This document shows positions 52,810 to 61,561 of a stretch of DNA of 64,000 bases, one piece after another (positions within the stretch are counted from its first letter, which is position 1; each line of letters opens with the position of its first letter). The notes below the pieces were generated by a model. That model did not search any database, was not told where the DNA came from, and worked only from the letters and a program-made list of their open reading frames with translations. The stretch lies in the NCBI RefSeq assembly GCF_000364165.2, contig NZ_CP097810.1:2420130-2484129 (forward strand), written 5' to 3'. A program made the position numbers and the translations under genes. This stretch comes from Clostridium sp. MD294. Lineage in GTDB: Bacteria; Bacillota; Clostridia; Lachnospirales; Anaerotignaceae.

Positions 52810-54306
52810 TTATTCACTGACAGCATTTTCTGCTTGTGCTGCTTTTTTATTAGAACGTAAAGACATAAATACAACAATTATAGTTACTATCATAAAGAAG
52901 AAAAATATTGGGTGTCTAAAAGCACTGTCGCTGCTTGCCAATTGAGAGGCCTTTCTTAAATTTTCTTCAAACATTGGTCCAAGTATAAAACCTAATATCA
53001 TTGGAGAAGATGGAATGCCTGCTTTTATCAAACCAAAACCAAGTAATCCAAATAGCAATACACCCCATACATCAAATATTCTATTGCTATCGCCTATTGC
53101 TCCAATACAGCACAGTACAACTATTACAGGTAACAGGTAATTTTTTGGTACATTTAAAACTTTTATAAATCCTCTCATACCAATGAGCATAAATAAAAGC
53201 ATCATAATTGCTGATATAATCATAGCAAAGAATATACCATATACTACTGCTCCATTTTTATCAAATATTAATGGTCCCGGAGATACATTATGTACCATTA
53301 AGCCGCCTAATAACATTGCAGTAGCAGGGTCACCAGGAATACCTAATGATAAAAGTGGTATCAAAGCCCCACCAATTCCGCCATTATTAGCACTTTCTGA
53401 TGCTACAACACCATCTATAATACCTGTTCCAAATTTTTCAGGATATTTTGATGAATTTTTCGCAACAGTATAAGAAATCATACAAGAAACTCCACCGCCG
53501 ATACCAGGAAGAATACCTATACCAACACCAATTAATGAGGAACGAATACAATTTACAATCTGACTAAAAAATTCTTTTAATGTAAAACCAATTCCTTTTA
53601 ATTTTACTTCAGATTCAACTTCTATTTTTTCTGGTTTTCTAACCTGTCCCGCATATTTGATAACTTCTGTTACTGCGAATAATCCAATTAACAATACTAA
53701 AAGTTTAAAACCTGCTGTTAAATCAGCACTACCAAATGTAAAACGCTGTCTAGAGTCAATAGGAGATAAACCTACTGTAGCAAGTAATGCACCTATAATT
53801 GCCCCTATAAGCCCTTTTACTAAATCTTTACCAGACAGTGTAATAACAAGTGACAGTGAAAATATTGCTAGAGAACAATACTCATAAGGACCAAATTTAA
53901 TAGCAAGGTTTGCCAATAACGGAGATATTACAATCAGCAAAAGCACACCAATAATTGTACCAATAAATGAGAATACAACACCTACCCCTAATGCTTTTGC
54001 TGCTTCTCCTTTTTCTGCAAGCGGTCTGCCATCAAAACAAGTTGCTACAGAGGAAGGCGTTCCTGGAATATTTAATAATATTGCAGAAATCAAACCTCCA
54101 GAAATACCACCTATATACAGTGCAATCAACATAGATATTCCCTGTGTAGATGTCATAGTATAAGTCACAGGCAAAAACATTACAATCGCCATAGTTGCCG
54201 TTAAACCTGGTATCGAACCGAATATAATTCCTACAATAACACCTATTGCAATAAATAATATAACTAAGGGGTCAGCAAATACATTTATTAATCCTTCTAC
54301 AATCAT
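52810..54306 (-). CDS. tctA: Tripartite tricarboxylate transporter large membrane subunit
   Basis: 498 residues from ATG at 54306 (AAAGGAGG upstream). About 12 membrane helices. The two TctA repeats carry GSIPGLTATMAIVMFLPVTY, with GGISGGLISAILLNIPGTPSS, and later GIGILPGIGGGVSCMISYTVA, with GGIGGALIPLLSLGIPGDPAT. This is the transport subunit that couples carboxylate uptake to an ion gradient. Confidence 0.94.
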   Translation of the reverse strand: MIVEGLINVFADPLVILFIAIGVIVGIIFGSIPGLTATMAIVMFLPVTYTMTSTQGISMLIALYIGGISGGLISAILLNIPGTPSSVATCFDGRPLAEKGEAAKALGVGVVFSFIGTIIGVLLLIVISPLLANLAIKFGPYEYCSLAIFSLSLVITLSGKDLVKGLIGAIIGALLATVGLSPIDSRQRFTFGSADLTAGFKLLVLLIGLFAVTEVIKYAGQVRKPEKIEVESEVKLKGIGFTLKEFFSQIVNCIRSSLIGVGIGILPGIGGGVSCMISYTVAKNSSKYPEKFGTGIIDGVVASESANNGGIGGALIPLLSLGIPGDPATAMLLGGLMVHNVSPGPLIFDKNGAVVYGIFFAMIISAIMMLLFMLIGMRGFIKVLNVPKNYLLPVIVVLCCIGAIGDSNRIFDVWGVLLFGLLGFGLIKAGIPSSPMILGFILGPMFEENLRKASQLASSDSAFRHPIFFFFMIVTIIVVFMSLRSNKKAAQAENAVSE

Positions 54307-54319
54307 TTTTATCCCTCCT

Positions 54320-54823
54320 TTAAAATCCAAATATACCAAGTGGTAACAATACATTTAAAAGACATACAAAAATATAATCTAATGCAACTGCTATCACTAT
54401 GGAGGAAATCAGCGTCAAAATATAATTTCTTTTTTCTTTTGGTGTCAGTATCAATGTTTGTACAAAAAGATATACCGCTGTCATAATCAAAAATCCTATT
54501 GGCTCCAATAAAGCAATATAAATTGCTAAAGAAAGAAATGTTGCAACAATTTCTCTATTTCCTTTTATGATATTATATAGATTAAGTTGTGTTTTAACAT
54601 AGGTATTATTTTTGATTTCTAAACTTCTTTGTTTCACGCCCCTTTTGACTAATATAAGGCTTAAAATCAATAAACTAATTCCCCATAAATAAGGAATTGC
54701 CTTTGCTCCTAAAGGGTCTGAACCTAATCCACTGAATTTTTTGATTTGAGAAGTTAATATCAAATAGATAATTGAAAAAATTGTAAGCACAATTCCAGGA
54801 AATAAATTCTTTTTATAATCCAT
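54320..54823 (-). CDS. tctB: Tripartite tricarboxylate transporter small membrane subunit
   Basis: 167 residues with four membrane segments (about 10-27, 42-60, 90-128, 138-158) and the GLGSDPLGAKAIPYLWG motif near the N-terminus typical of TctB. Sits directly upstream of tctA. GGGGG-type ribosome-binding site before ATG. Confidence 0.88.
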   Translation of the reverse strand: MDYKKNLFPGIVLTIFSIIYLILTSQIKKFSGLGSDPLGAKAIPYLWGISLLILSLILVKRGVKQRSLEIKNNTYVKTQLNLYNIIKGNREIVATFLSLAIYIALLEPIGFLIMTAVYLFVQTLILTPKEKRNYILTLISSIVIAVALDYIFVCLLNVLLPLGIFGF

Positions 54824-54842
54824 TTTATTACCCCCTAATCAT

Positions 54843-55814
54843 TTATTTTTTCCATTTTTGATGTTCATACACTTTTTTGTCAGCAACATAAGGCCACTGT
54901 TCACCATTTAATACTGCAAAACAGCCTTCTATACACATAGATGCCATATTGATGACTGCTTCTTGTGTTTGTGCCGCACTATGAGGGCTAATCATAAGAT
55001 TTTTGGCTTTTAAAAGAGGATTTTGTTCTGTAATAGGTTCTTGTTCAAATACATCTGTGCCTGCTGCTGCAATTACATCATTGTTTAAAGCATCAATCAA
55101 ATCTTTTTCATTTACAATGCCGCCTCTTGAACAATTAATCAGTACAGCAGTTTTTTTCATACTTTCCAGTTCTTTTTTAGCAATCATATTTGCAGTACTT
55201 TCCACAAGAGGCACATGTATAGAAACAAAATCACACTCTTTTATCATATCATGATAGTCTTCAAAATACAGACAGCCAATTTCTTCCATTTTTTCTTTTG
55301 ATAAATAGGGGTCATATCCTAGTGTTTGCATACCAATTGCTTTACAAATTTTTTGTGCTTCTCTGCCAATTGCACCCAATCCAATAAAACCAACTTTTTT
55401 ATCTAAAAGTTCAAATGCTTTTTTTGCATCTCTGATATTCCAGTTACCTTTTCTCAATTCTGTTTCTGCTTCATAGAAATTTTTGGATATTGCAAACATC
55501 ATTGCAACTGCATGTTCTGCAACAGAACGATTATTTGCACCAGGAGTAATGACGACAGGAATTCCTGCTTTTGTGGCTGCTTCCACATCTACACTATCAT
55601 AACCTACACCAGTTCTTCCAATTACTTTTAAATTTGGAGAATTTTCAATAACATTTTTATCACATTTTGCAATTCTTACAATAAGTGCATCTGCATCTTT
55701 CATTTCCTCTAAATATTCATCAGGATTGCCGTTACCTATATAATACATTGCTTTTTTCTGTTCTAGTTTAGCAATTCCTTCTTTACATACTGCTTGTGTC
55801 ATTACAAATTTCAT
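54843..55814 (-). CDS. D-isomer-specific 2-hydroxyacid dehydrogenase
   Basis: 323 residues. The NAD fold GFIGLGAIGREA (about 143-154) is present, as is the catalytic set: R in NCSRGGIVNE, E in VFEQEP and H in ISPHSAAQT. It resembles 3-phosphoglycerate dehydrogenase without the regulatory C-terminal domains. In this cluster it probably oxidises or reduces an acid-sugar intermediate at C2 (inference). Spaced about 13 bases after the DUF1537 gene. Confidence 0.9.
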   Translation of the reverse strand: MKFVMTQAVCKEGIAKLEQKKAMYYIGNGNPDEYLEEMKDADALIVRIAKCDKNVIENSPNLKVIGRTGVGYDSVDVEAATKAGIPVVITPGANNRSVAEHAVAMMFAISKNFYEAETELRKGNWNIRDAKKAFELLDKKVGFIGLGAIGREAQKICKAIGMQTLGYDPYLSKEKMEEIGCLYFEDYHDMIKECDFVSIHVPLVESTANMIAKKELESMKKTAVLINCSRGGIVNEKDLIDALNNDVIAAAGTDVFEQEPITEQNPLLKAKNLMISPHSAAQTQEAVINMASMCIEGCFAVLNGEQWPYVADKKVYEHQKWKK

Positions 55815-55827
55815 AGCGATTTCCCCC

Positions 55828-57087
55828 TTATGATTGTATTAATTTTTCAGCAGTTTTTAAAAAAACATCTTGGTTTCCAAATCCCCCCGATTTTGAAATA
55901 ACTTGTAATTTTTTTTCATTCCATTTTAATATAGAAAGTACAACACCTTGACTAATTTCACATACTGGAGTCAATTCTGTATTTTCTAAATTTTTCATTA
56001 GACCCATTAAGGTATCTCCTCCAGTCATAAATATGGTATAATCCATTCCTTGCTGAAGCATATGTTTTACAATTTTCCCATGACATTTCGCAATAGCAAA
56101 TCTAACATCTTCTTTTGACATTCCTTTTTGCTGTGCTAGTTTTTCTGTTTCATGCTGTTTTATATCAAAAGTATCTACAATAACACATTTATGATTTTTA
56201 CATATATTTTCTAAATTGTTCAAAAATTGTTTTCCTTCTTCTGTATCATAATATTCTAGTGATAATTTTTGATTTGCAGATAAATTTACTCTTTTAAATC
56301 CATTTTGACAAGCATATTCCATTTGATTTTTTGTAATTGGATTTAGACTACCACAAGCAACATAAATCCCTTTCTTTTTTTCATAGTTTATTTCTATTGT
56401 TCCTTTCAGTTCTAAAATATCTGGCAAAAACTCTGCTAAACCTGCACAACCCGCTAAAAGTTTTAATTGATTTGACTGATTTAATTCATAGAGTCTATTT
56501 TTCATATCCTGCTCTGTTTCTGCATCAAATACAACAACACCTTGATTTATTTTATGTAAATACTCGCTTGTATTCATTTGTTTTTGAACACAACAAACTT
56601 TTATATTTTGATATTCTTTTGTAATAATGTCTTTTATATGAGAATGTATTACAGGTTCAAAAGGGTCTTTTGCAAAAGCGGTTTCAGAAAGAGGTACATT
56701 GTCAATATAATGCTTTCCATTTTTTGTAATACGCCCTATTTTTGGAAATGCTGGTATAAAATAGATACATTGTTCATAAACATCTGTAACTGCTTTTAAT
56801 TCTGCTCCTACATTTCCACGTAATGCTGAATCTGTTTTTTTATAAATATAGTCAATTCTTTTGTTTTTTGCCCATATCATGACATTTTTTACAATATTAT
56901 ATGCCTGTCGTGCTGCTAAAGGTCTTGTTTCTAAGTCAATGACCAGTACTTGCGTATTTTTAGAAACAGAAATATTTTCAGGGTTTTGTTCTACTGCTAT
57001 TTGTATTTTGACTCCCTGTTTTGTAAACTGTATTCCTGTATCTAATGCTCCTGTAAAATCATCTGTAATTATTAACAGTTTCAACAT
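55828..57087 (-). CDS. Four-carbon acid sugar kinase (DUF1537 family)
   Basis: 419 residues from ATG at 57087 with AAGGCAGG upstream. An N-terminal domain (LLIITDDFTGALDTGIQF, DSALRGNVGAEL, FIPAFPKIGRITKNGKHY, VPLSETAFAKDP) binds the sugar acid, and a C-terminal domain (FMTGGDTLMGLM, KSGGFGNQD) binds ATP. DUF1537 enzymes phosphorylate D-threonate, D-erythronate and similar acids at O4. The next gene upstream encodes the PdxA-type dehydrogenase that acts on such phosphates, so the pair is a standard acid-sugar module. Confidence 0.92.
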   Translation of the reverse strand: MLKLLIITDDFTGALDTGIQFTKQGVKIQIAVEQNPENISVSKNTQVLVIDLETRPLAARQAYNIVKNVMIWAKNKRIDYIYKKTDSALRGNVGAELKAVTDVYEQCIYFIPAFPKIGRITKNGKHYIDNVPLSETAFAKDPFEPVIHSHIKDIITKEYQNIKVCCVQKQMNTSEYLHKINQGVVVFDAETEQDMKNRLYELNQSNQLKLLAGCAGLAEFLPDILELKGTIEINYEKKKGIYVACGSLNPITKNQMEYACQNGFKRVNLSANQKLSLEYYDTEEGKQFLNNLENICKNHKCVIVDTFDIKQHETEKLAQQKGMSKEDVRFAIAKCHGKIVKHMLQQGMDYTIFMTGGDTLMGLMKNLENTELTPVCEISQGVVLSILKWNEKKLQVISKSGGFGNQDVFLKTAEKLIQS

Positions 57088-57103
57088 ATATTTTACACCT
57101 GCC

Positions 57104-58141
57104 TTATTTGTTTTTAGCAAGTAAAATAGCATATTCTATAGAATTAGATAGACTGATTTCATTAGAAACACCTTTTCCTGCTAAATCAAATCCTGTTCCA
57201 TGGTCTACAGATACTCGAATAACAGGTATTCCTAATGTCACATTAATTCCTGCTACTGCGTCCCATTTTTTTAATTCTTTATTATATACAAATCCTTTTA
57301 CTTTTAAAGGAATATGTCCTTGGTCATGATACATTGCTACAACAATGTCATACCAGCCACCTAATGCTTTTGAAAATATAGTATCTGGTGGTGTTGGTTT
57401 TTTCTCTGGAATGTTTATGCCTTCAGAAAGTGCTTTATCTATTGCTGGCTGTATTTGTTCTATCTCTTCTGTGCCAAACATACCATTTTCTCCACAATGC
57501 GGATTTAATCCAGCAACACCAATTTTAGGATTTTGAATACCGATTGCTTTACAGGCATCATATGCAATTTTAATCACTTCATATACTCTATCTTTTTTTA
57601 CTTTGTCGCAAGCATCACGGAGTGATACATGAGTAGATACATGAACTACTCTAAGCTCATCATGAGCAAGCATCATTGTATATTTTTTTGTTTTTGTAAA
57701 ATCAGCATATATTTCCGTGTGTCCAGAATAATGATGTCCAGCTAAGTTAATTGCCTCTTTGCTGATAGCATTTGTAACTGTTGCATCAATTTCATTTGAA
57801 AGAGCAAGCTCTATTACTTTTTTGACATATTGAAAAGCAGCTTCTCCACACATTTCTGATATTTTTCCATAAACTCTTTTTTCAATGTCAACTAATTCCA
57901 TATCATACACATCAATTATTCCAAATTCAAACAATGCTTCTGATACATTTTTTACTGCATTAATTTTAAAGTCATTTTGTTTTCCTAGTATTTGTAATGC
58001 TTGCTGCATACAGTTTGCATCACCTATAATAATTGGTTTGCAATTTTGATATACCTCTTTATGAGATAGTGCTTGTATAGATAATTCTGCACCATTTCCT
58101 GCTGGGTCACCCATTGTAATGCCTATAATTGGTCTACTCAT
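57104..58141 (-). CDS. pdxA2: PdxA-type dehydrogenase (4-phospho-D-threonate/erythronate dehydrogenase)
   Basis: 345 residues. PdxA features: IGITMGDPAGNGAEL, the metal histidines in HYSGHTEIYADF, GLNPHCGENGMFGTEE and AMYHDQGHIPLK, and VSVDHGTGFDLAG. Catabolic PdxA2 enzymes oxidise and decarboxylate 4-phosphothreonate to dihydroxyacetone phosphate and CO2. Pyridoxine synthesis is unlikely because it is coupled to a DUF1537 kinase (gap 16 bases). Confidence 0.92.
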   Translation of the reverse strand: MSRPIIGITMGDPAGNGAELSIQALSHKEVYQNCKPIIIGDANCMQQALQILGKQNDFKINAVKNVSEALFEFGIIDVYDMELVDIEKRVYGKISEMCGEAAFQYVKKVIELALSNEIDATVTNAISKEAINLAGHHYSGHTEIYADFTKTKKYTMMLAHDELRVVHVSTHVSLRDACDKVKKDRVYEVIKIAYDACKAIGIQNPKIGVAGLNPHCGENGMFGTEEIEQIQPAIDKALSEGINIPEKKPTPPDTIFSKALGGWYDIVVAMYHDQGHIPLKVKGFVYNKELKKWDAVAGINVTLGIPVIRVSVDHGTGFDLAGKGVSNEISLSNSIEYAILLAKNK

Positions 58142-58153
58142 GTTTTCCCTCCT

Positions 58154-59302
58154 TTATTTCAATACTTTTAAATAAATGTTTTTAATATCTTCTAAACTTA
58201 ACTCCTTCATATTATTAACAAGCAGTCTTGTTTGTTTACTACCTGCATCTACAAGGAAATCTAAATCCTCCATTTTTACTCCAAATTCTTTTAAATCTGT
58301 AGGAATATTGGTTACTTTCACAATATCAGCTATTTGTTCTATAATATATTGTGCTTTTTCATCTACTGTTTTTGTTATTAATGTTGGTTCTATTGCATCA
58401 CATAATATTGCTAGTCTTTGTTTGCAAGCATCTTTATTAAATTCCATAACATGAGCAAATAGTATTGCGTTGGATACACCATGTGCAATATGATATTTTC
58501 CTCCTAAAGGATAGGAAAGTGCATGAACAGCTGTTGTACCACTTCCTGTAATAGCAATTCCACCATAAAAAGCACCTAAAAGCATATTGCTTTTTGCTTC
58601 CATATTGTCAGGCTGATGATATGCCTCTCTAATATTTTGAAATATCAATTTTGCTCCATTTAGTGCATATAAGTCAGATAATGGAGTCGCTTTTTTAGAA
58701 GTAAAACATTCTACACAGTGTGCTAGAGCATCTACACCTGTAGCTGCAATAATAGATTTTGGCAATTTTCTAATCATCTGTGCATCTAATATGACATAGT
58801 CTGGTATCATAGCATCATTTACAATACCTTTTTTGGACTGTTCCTCTGGAATTGCCACAATTGCATTGCAAGTTGCTTCTGAACCAGTTCCACAGGTTGT
58901 TGGTATCATAATTGTTTTCATTTTTTTATTTGCTAATGATGCATTTTCTAACAAATCTTTTACAGTATAGTCAGCGTCTTTTAATACAGAGCAAAGTTTT
59001 GCAGTATCCATAACACTTCCGCCACCTATAGCAATAATAATATCTCCCTTGCAGCATTCTACTTGTTTCATAATACGCTCTATATCTTGATAAGCTGGTT
59101 CAGGTGTTAAATCGTCAAACACTTCATAATCAATTTCTTTCAAAACAGTTAGTAATATATCTAAAAGCCTTGTACTTCTAATACCTTTGTCTGTAAATAC
59201 AACGGCTTTTTTGATATTTTCTTGTTCTATGATAGTTGCAATATTTTTGATGCTTTCCTCTCCACCATAAACACAAGAAGGAGTTTTAATTTGATAGTTC
59301 AT
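58154..59302 (-). CDS. Iron-containing alcohol dehydrogenase
   Basis: 382 residues. NAD-binding GGGSVMDTAKL (about 95-105), IMIPTTCGTGSEATCNA and metal ligands in GVDALAHCVECF, HALSYPLGGKYHIAHGVSNA. First gene of the catabolic operon. It may reduce an aldehyde product or oxidise the entering polyol; the substrate is not readable. ATG with AAGGAG site. Confidence 0.92.
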   Translation of the reverse strand: MNYQIKTPSCVYGGEESIKNIATIIEQENIKKAVVFTDKGIRSTRLLDILLTVLKEIDYEVFDDLTPEPAYQDIERIMKQVECCKGDIIIAIGGGSVMDTAKLCSVLKDADYTVKDLLENASLANKKMKTIMIPTTCGTGSEATCNAIVAIPEEQSKKGIVNDAMIPDYVILDAQMIRKLPKSIIAATGVDALAHCVECFTSKKATPLSDLYALNGAKLIFQNIREAYHQPDNMEAKSNMLLGAFYGGIAITGSGTTAVHALSYPLGGKYHIAHGVSNAILFAHVMEFNKDACKQRLAILCDAIEPTLITKTVDEKAQYIIEQIADIVKVTNIPTDLKEFGVKMEDLDFLVDAGSKQTRLLVNNMKELSLEDIKNIYLKVLK

Positions 59303-59401
59303 AGCCTCATCTCCTTAAACGTTTCATTTTAATATGATTTGTTTTGTTATTTATATATTACTTTATTTTTTAAAAACTTCAATACAAAAAAAGTTTATTT
59401 T

Positions 59402-59449
59402 TGTATTATTTTGATACAGCTTATGAAAGAATTGTTTTATTTTGAAACA
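59402..59449. promoter_or_regulatory. Pair of 17-bp operator-like sites
   Basis: TGTATTATTTTGATACA (59402-59418) and TGTTTTATTTTGAAACA (59433-59449) share TGTWTTATTTTGAWACA. They are near-palindromes and start 31 bases apart, close to three helical turns, so two dimers would lie on one face of the DNA. They lie between the catabolic operon and the PrpR-like regulator, the second next to the candidate start of the operon transcript. Confidence 0.6.
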
Positions 59450-59476
59450 TAATATGTTATAATAAAATAATGTCAA
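59449..59476 (-). promoter_or_regulatory. Sigma-70-type promoter of the catabolic operon
   Basis: Minus-strand TTGACA (59471-59476), 16 bases, TATTAT (59449-59454). The operator at 59433-59449 overlaps the presumed start. No TGGC/TTGC sigma-54 element was found in the intergenic region. Confidence 0.5.
59458..59463 (+). promoter_or_regulatory. Candidate -10 of the PrpR-like regulator gene
   Basis: TATAAT about 45 bases before the start codon. Any -35 would overlap the operator at 59433-59449 and is weak, as expected for a regulated promoter. Confidence 0.4.
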
Positions 59477-59508
59477 TAAATTTTATTTCAATTTGAAAGG
59501 ATACTATT

Positions 59509-61299
59509 ATGAAAAAAATAAAAATACTTGCTGTTGCTCCCTATGAAGGAATGGCAGAAACGATTGCAGCAATTGCAAAAGAAAGAAATGATATTGAATT
59601 AACGGTACAAACAGGGGATTTAAGTACAGGAAAAAATATAGCAATAGAATTGTCACATAACAATTATGATGTCATTATATCTCGTGGAGGAACGGCTGAA
59701 TTAATACGTTCTGCTGTTGAAATTCCAGTAGTGGAAGTTTCAATCTCTGTATATGATATACTTCGTGCCATTAAATTAGCTGAAAATTATTCTGGTAAAT
59801 TTGTCATTGCAGGTTTTTCGGGTATCACACATTATGCTAGACTGCTCTGTGATTTATTGCAATATGATATTGATATTATTACATTTACAAGTGAAGAAGA
59901 TGCTTTACCTGCATTACGTGATGCGAAAAAAAAGGGGTGTAAATTGGTACTTTGTGATATGTTAGGCTCTAGTATAGCAAAAAAGCTATGGTTAAATGCT
60001 ATATTAATTCCATCTAGTACAGAAAGTATTATAAATGCACTAAATGAAGCAGTAAAATTAGTACATTCTTCACAATATGTTCATAAACAAAAAGATTTAT
60101 TTCAAGCACTCCTTACTAATGAAGATAGAGAATTTTTAATATACGACCCTGCTGGTAAATTATGGTTTTCTAGCTTTTCTATTGAGCAAACTAATATTTC
60201 ATTGATGAATATTGTGCAAAACTATATTAAAACATTTCTAAAAACACCTGACCAAACAATTGCAAGACAGATAAGAGATAAAGTTTATGTATTAAAGAAT
60301 TGTCATATTTATTATGCTGAACAAAAATATACTGCCATTACCATACAACAAAAAGATGCTCTATTTTCTGAGGAAGATTTAGGCATTACCATATATAATA
60401 AATCAGATGGTATACCTAGCGATTTTACAAATTATTATAGTAGTTCTAATAATATAGGTGATTTATCTAATATGGCAGAAGAATATAGCAAAACAAATAT
60501 TCCAGTATTGATTATAGGAGAAGTTGGAACAGGAAAAGATAAAGCGGCTTCTCTTTTATACGAAAATGGTGCTTTTCAAAATGCACCTTTTTATACTATT
60601 GACTGTGCTTTTATGGGAGAAAGAAAATGGAATAATTTTATTAGTAGTGAAAACTCACCACTTAATACATTACATACTACTATTTATTTAAAAAATTTAG
60701 GTGCTTTGTCTAGGCTACAATTAAATAAACTTTTTACATATATTGAACAAACAAAATTAAATAAAAAAAATCGTTTAATATTTTCTTTAGTATTAAATAA
60801 CAAAGAGCATAAAGAAACAGCAACTGCAAGAAATTATTTAGAAAATAATCTTCGATGTTTAACTTTAAAATTACCTCCTTTAAGAGAACGTATTCATGAT
60901 ATACCAAGTATTACAGCATTGTATCTTCATAAGCTGAATATTTCAAGTGAAAAACAGATTATAGGCTTGGAAGCAGAAGCTATGGAATTATTCCAATGTT
61001 TTCCATGGCCTCATAATCTTGACCAATTACAGCATATATTAAATGAATTGGTTGTAATAACACATACTCCTTATATTACTTATAAAAGTGTTGAGCAAGT
61101 ACTAAAGCAGGAACAGAGGGTTTGTCCCTTTCAGCATTCTTCTATTCATTTTGATTTTAATCAAACTTTAGATGAAATTAACTATCAAATTATTATTGAG
61201 GTGTTAAAACAAGAAAATGGTAATAAAGAAAAAACTTCTAAACGTTTAGGAATTAGTCGTAGTACATTGTGGAGAATATTAAAAAATCATTCTTTATAA
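59509..61299 (+). CDS. PrpR-type regulator with degenerate sigma-54 AAA+ domain
   Basis: 596 residues. A PrpR_N sensory domain (about 1-185: ILAVAPYEGMAETIA, VIISRGGTAELIRSAVEIPVVEV) is followed by an AAA+ domain with Walker A GEVGTGKD (about 336-343) and PPLRERIHDIPSI, and a Fis-type helix-turn-helix (about 572-596, KTSKRLGISRSTLWRIL). The GAFTGA loop that contacts sigma-54 is missing, and the Walker B segment reads TIYLKNLGALS, lacking the usual acidic pair. It therefore probably acts on sigma-70 promoters as a repressor or activator. It is divergent from the catabolic operon it most likely controls. ATG with GAAAGGA site. Confidence 0.88.
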   Translation: MKKIKILAVAPYEGMAETIAAIAKERNDIELTVQTGDLSTGKNIAIELSHNNYDVIISRGGTAELIRSAVEIPVVEVSISVYDILRAIKLAENYSGKFVIAGFSGITHYARLLCDLLQYDIDIITFTSEEDALPALRDAKKKGCKLVLCDMLGSSIAKKLWLNAILIPSSTESIINALNEAVKLVHSSQYVHKQKDLFQALLTNEDREFLIYDPAGKLWFSSFSIEQTNISLMNIVQNYIKTFLKTPDQTIARQIRDKVYVLKNCHIYYAEQKYTAITIQQKDALFSEEDLGITIYNKSDGIPSDFTNYYSSSNNIGDLSNMAEEYSKTNIPVLIIGEVGTGKDKAASLLYENGAFQNAPFYTIDCAFMGERKWNNFISSENSPLNTLHTTIYLKNLGALSRLQLNKLFTYIEQTKLNKKNRLIFSLVLNNKEHKETATARNYLENNLRCLTLKLPPLRERIHDIPSITALYLHKLNISSEKQIIGLEAEAMELFQCFPWPHNLDQLQHILNELVVITHTPYITYKSVEQVLKQEQRVCPFQHSSIHFDFNQTLDEINYQIIIEVLKQENGNKEKTSKRLGISRSTLWRILKNHSL

Positions 61300-61412
61300 T
61301 TGTTAAAAATAGTTTTATATCATTATAGAATAGCACTCAAATAGCATCGTTTTTTACTTAAATTAACAAAAAGTGTAGAATTATTAGTTAAATTAAAAAT
61401 TTTTCCGCTTAT

Positions 61413-61442
61413 TGTCAAACATATACACTTTATGTTATAATC
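61413..61442 (+). promoter_or_regulatory. Promoter upstream of the gene at 61562
   Basis: TTGTCA (61413-61418), 18 bases, TATAAT (61437-61442), leaving a leader of about 115 bases. The leader contains a short repeat of AAATCG (about 61472 and 61483) of unknown meaning. Confidence 0.55.
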
Positions 61443-61561
61443 AAAACATAATACAAAAAGAGGCAAATGTAAAATCGACAGGAAATCGCTCTATGGTTTG
61501 ATTTTAATTACATTCAAATAAAATTAATGAGAGATTTCAGTCAATAAGGAGGGAATTATTT

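Noticed and set aside
59303-59508. Sigma-54 promoter for the catabolic operon
   Set aside because: No GG-N10-GC type -24/-12 element was found, whereas a reasonable TTGACA/TATTAT promoter is present.
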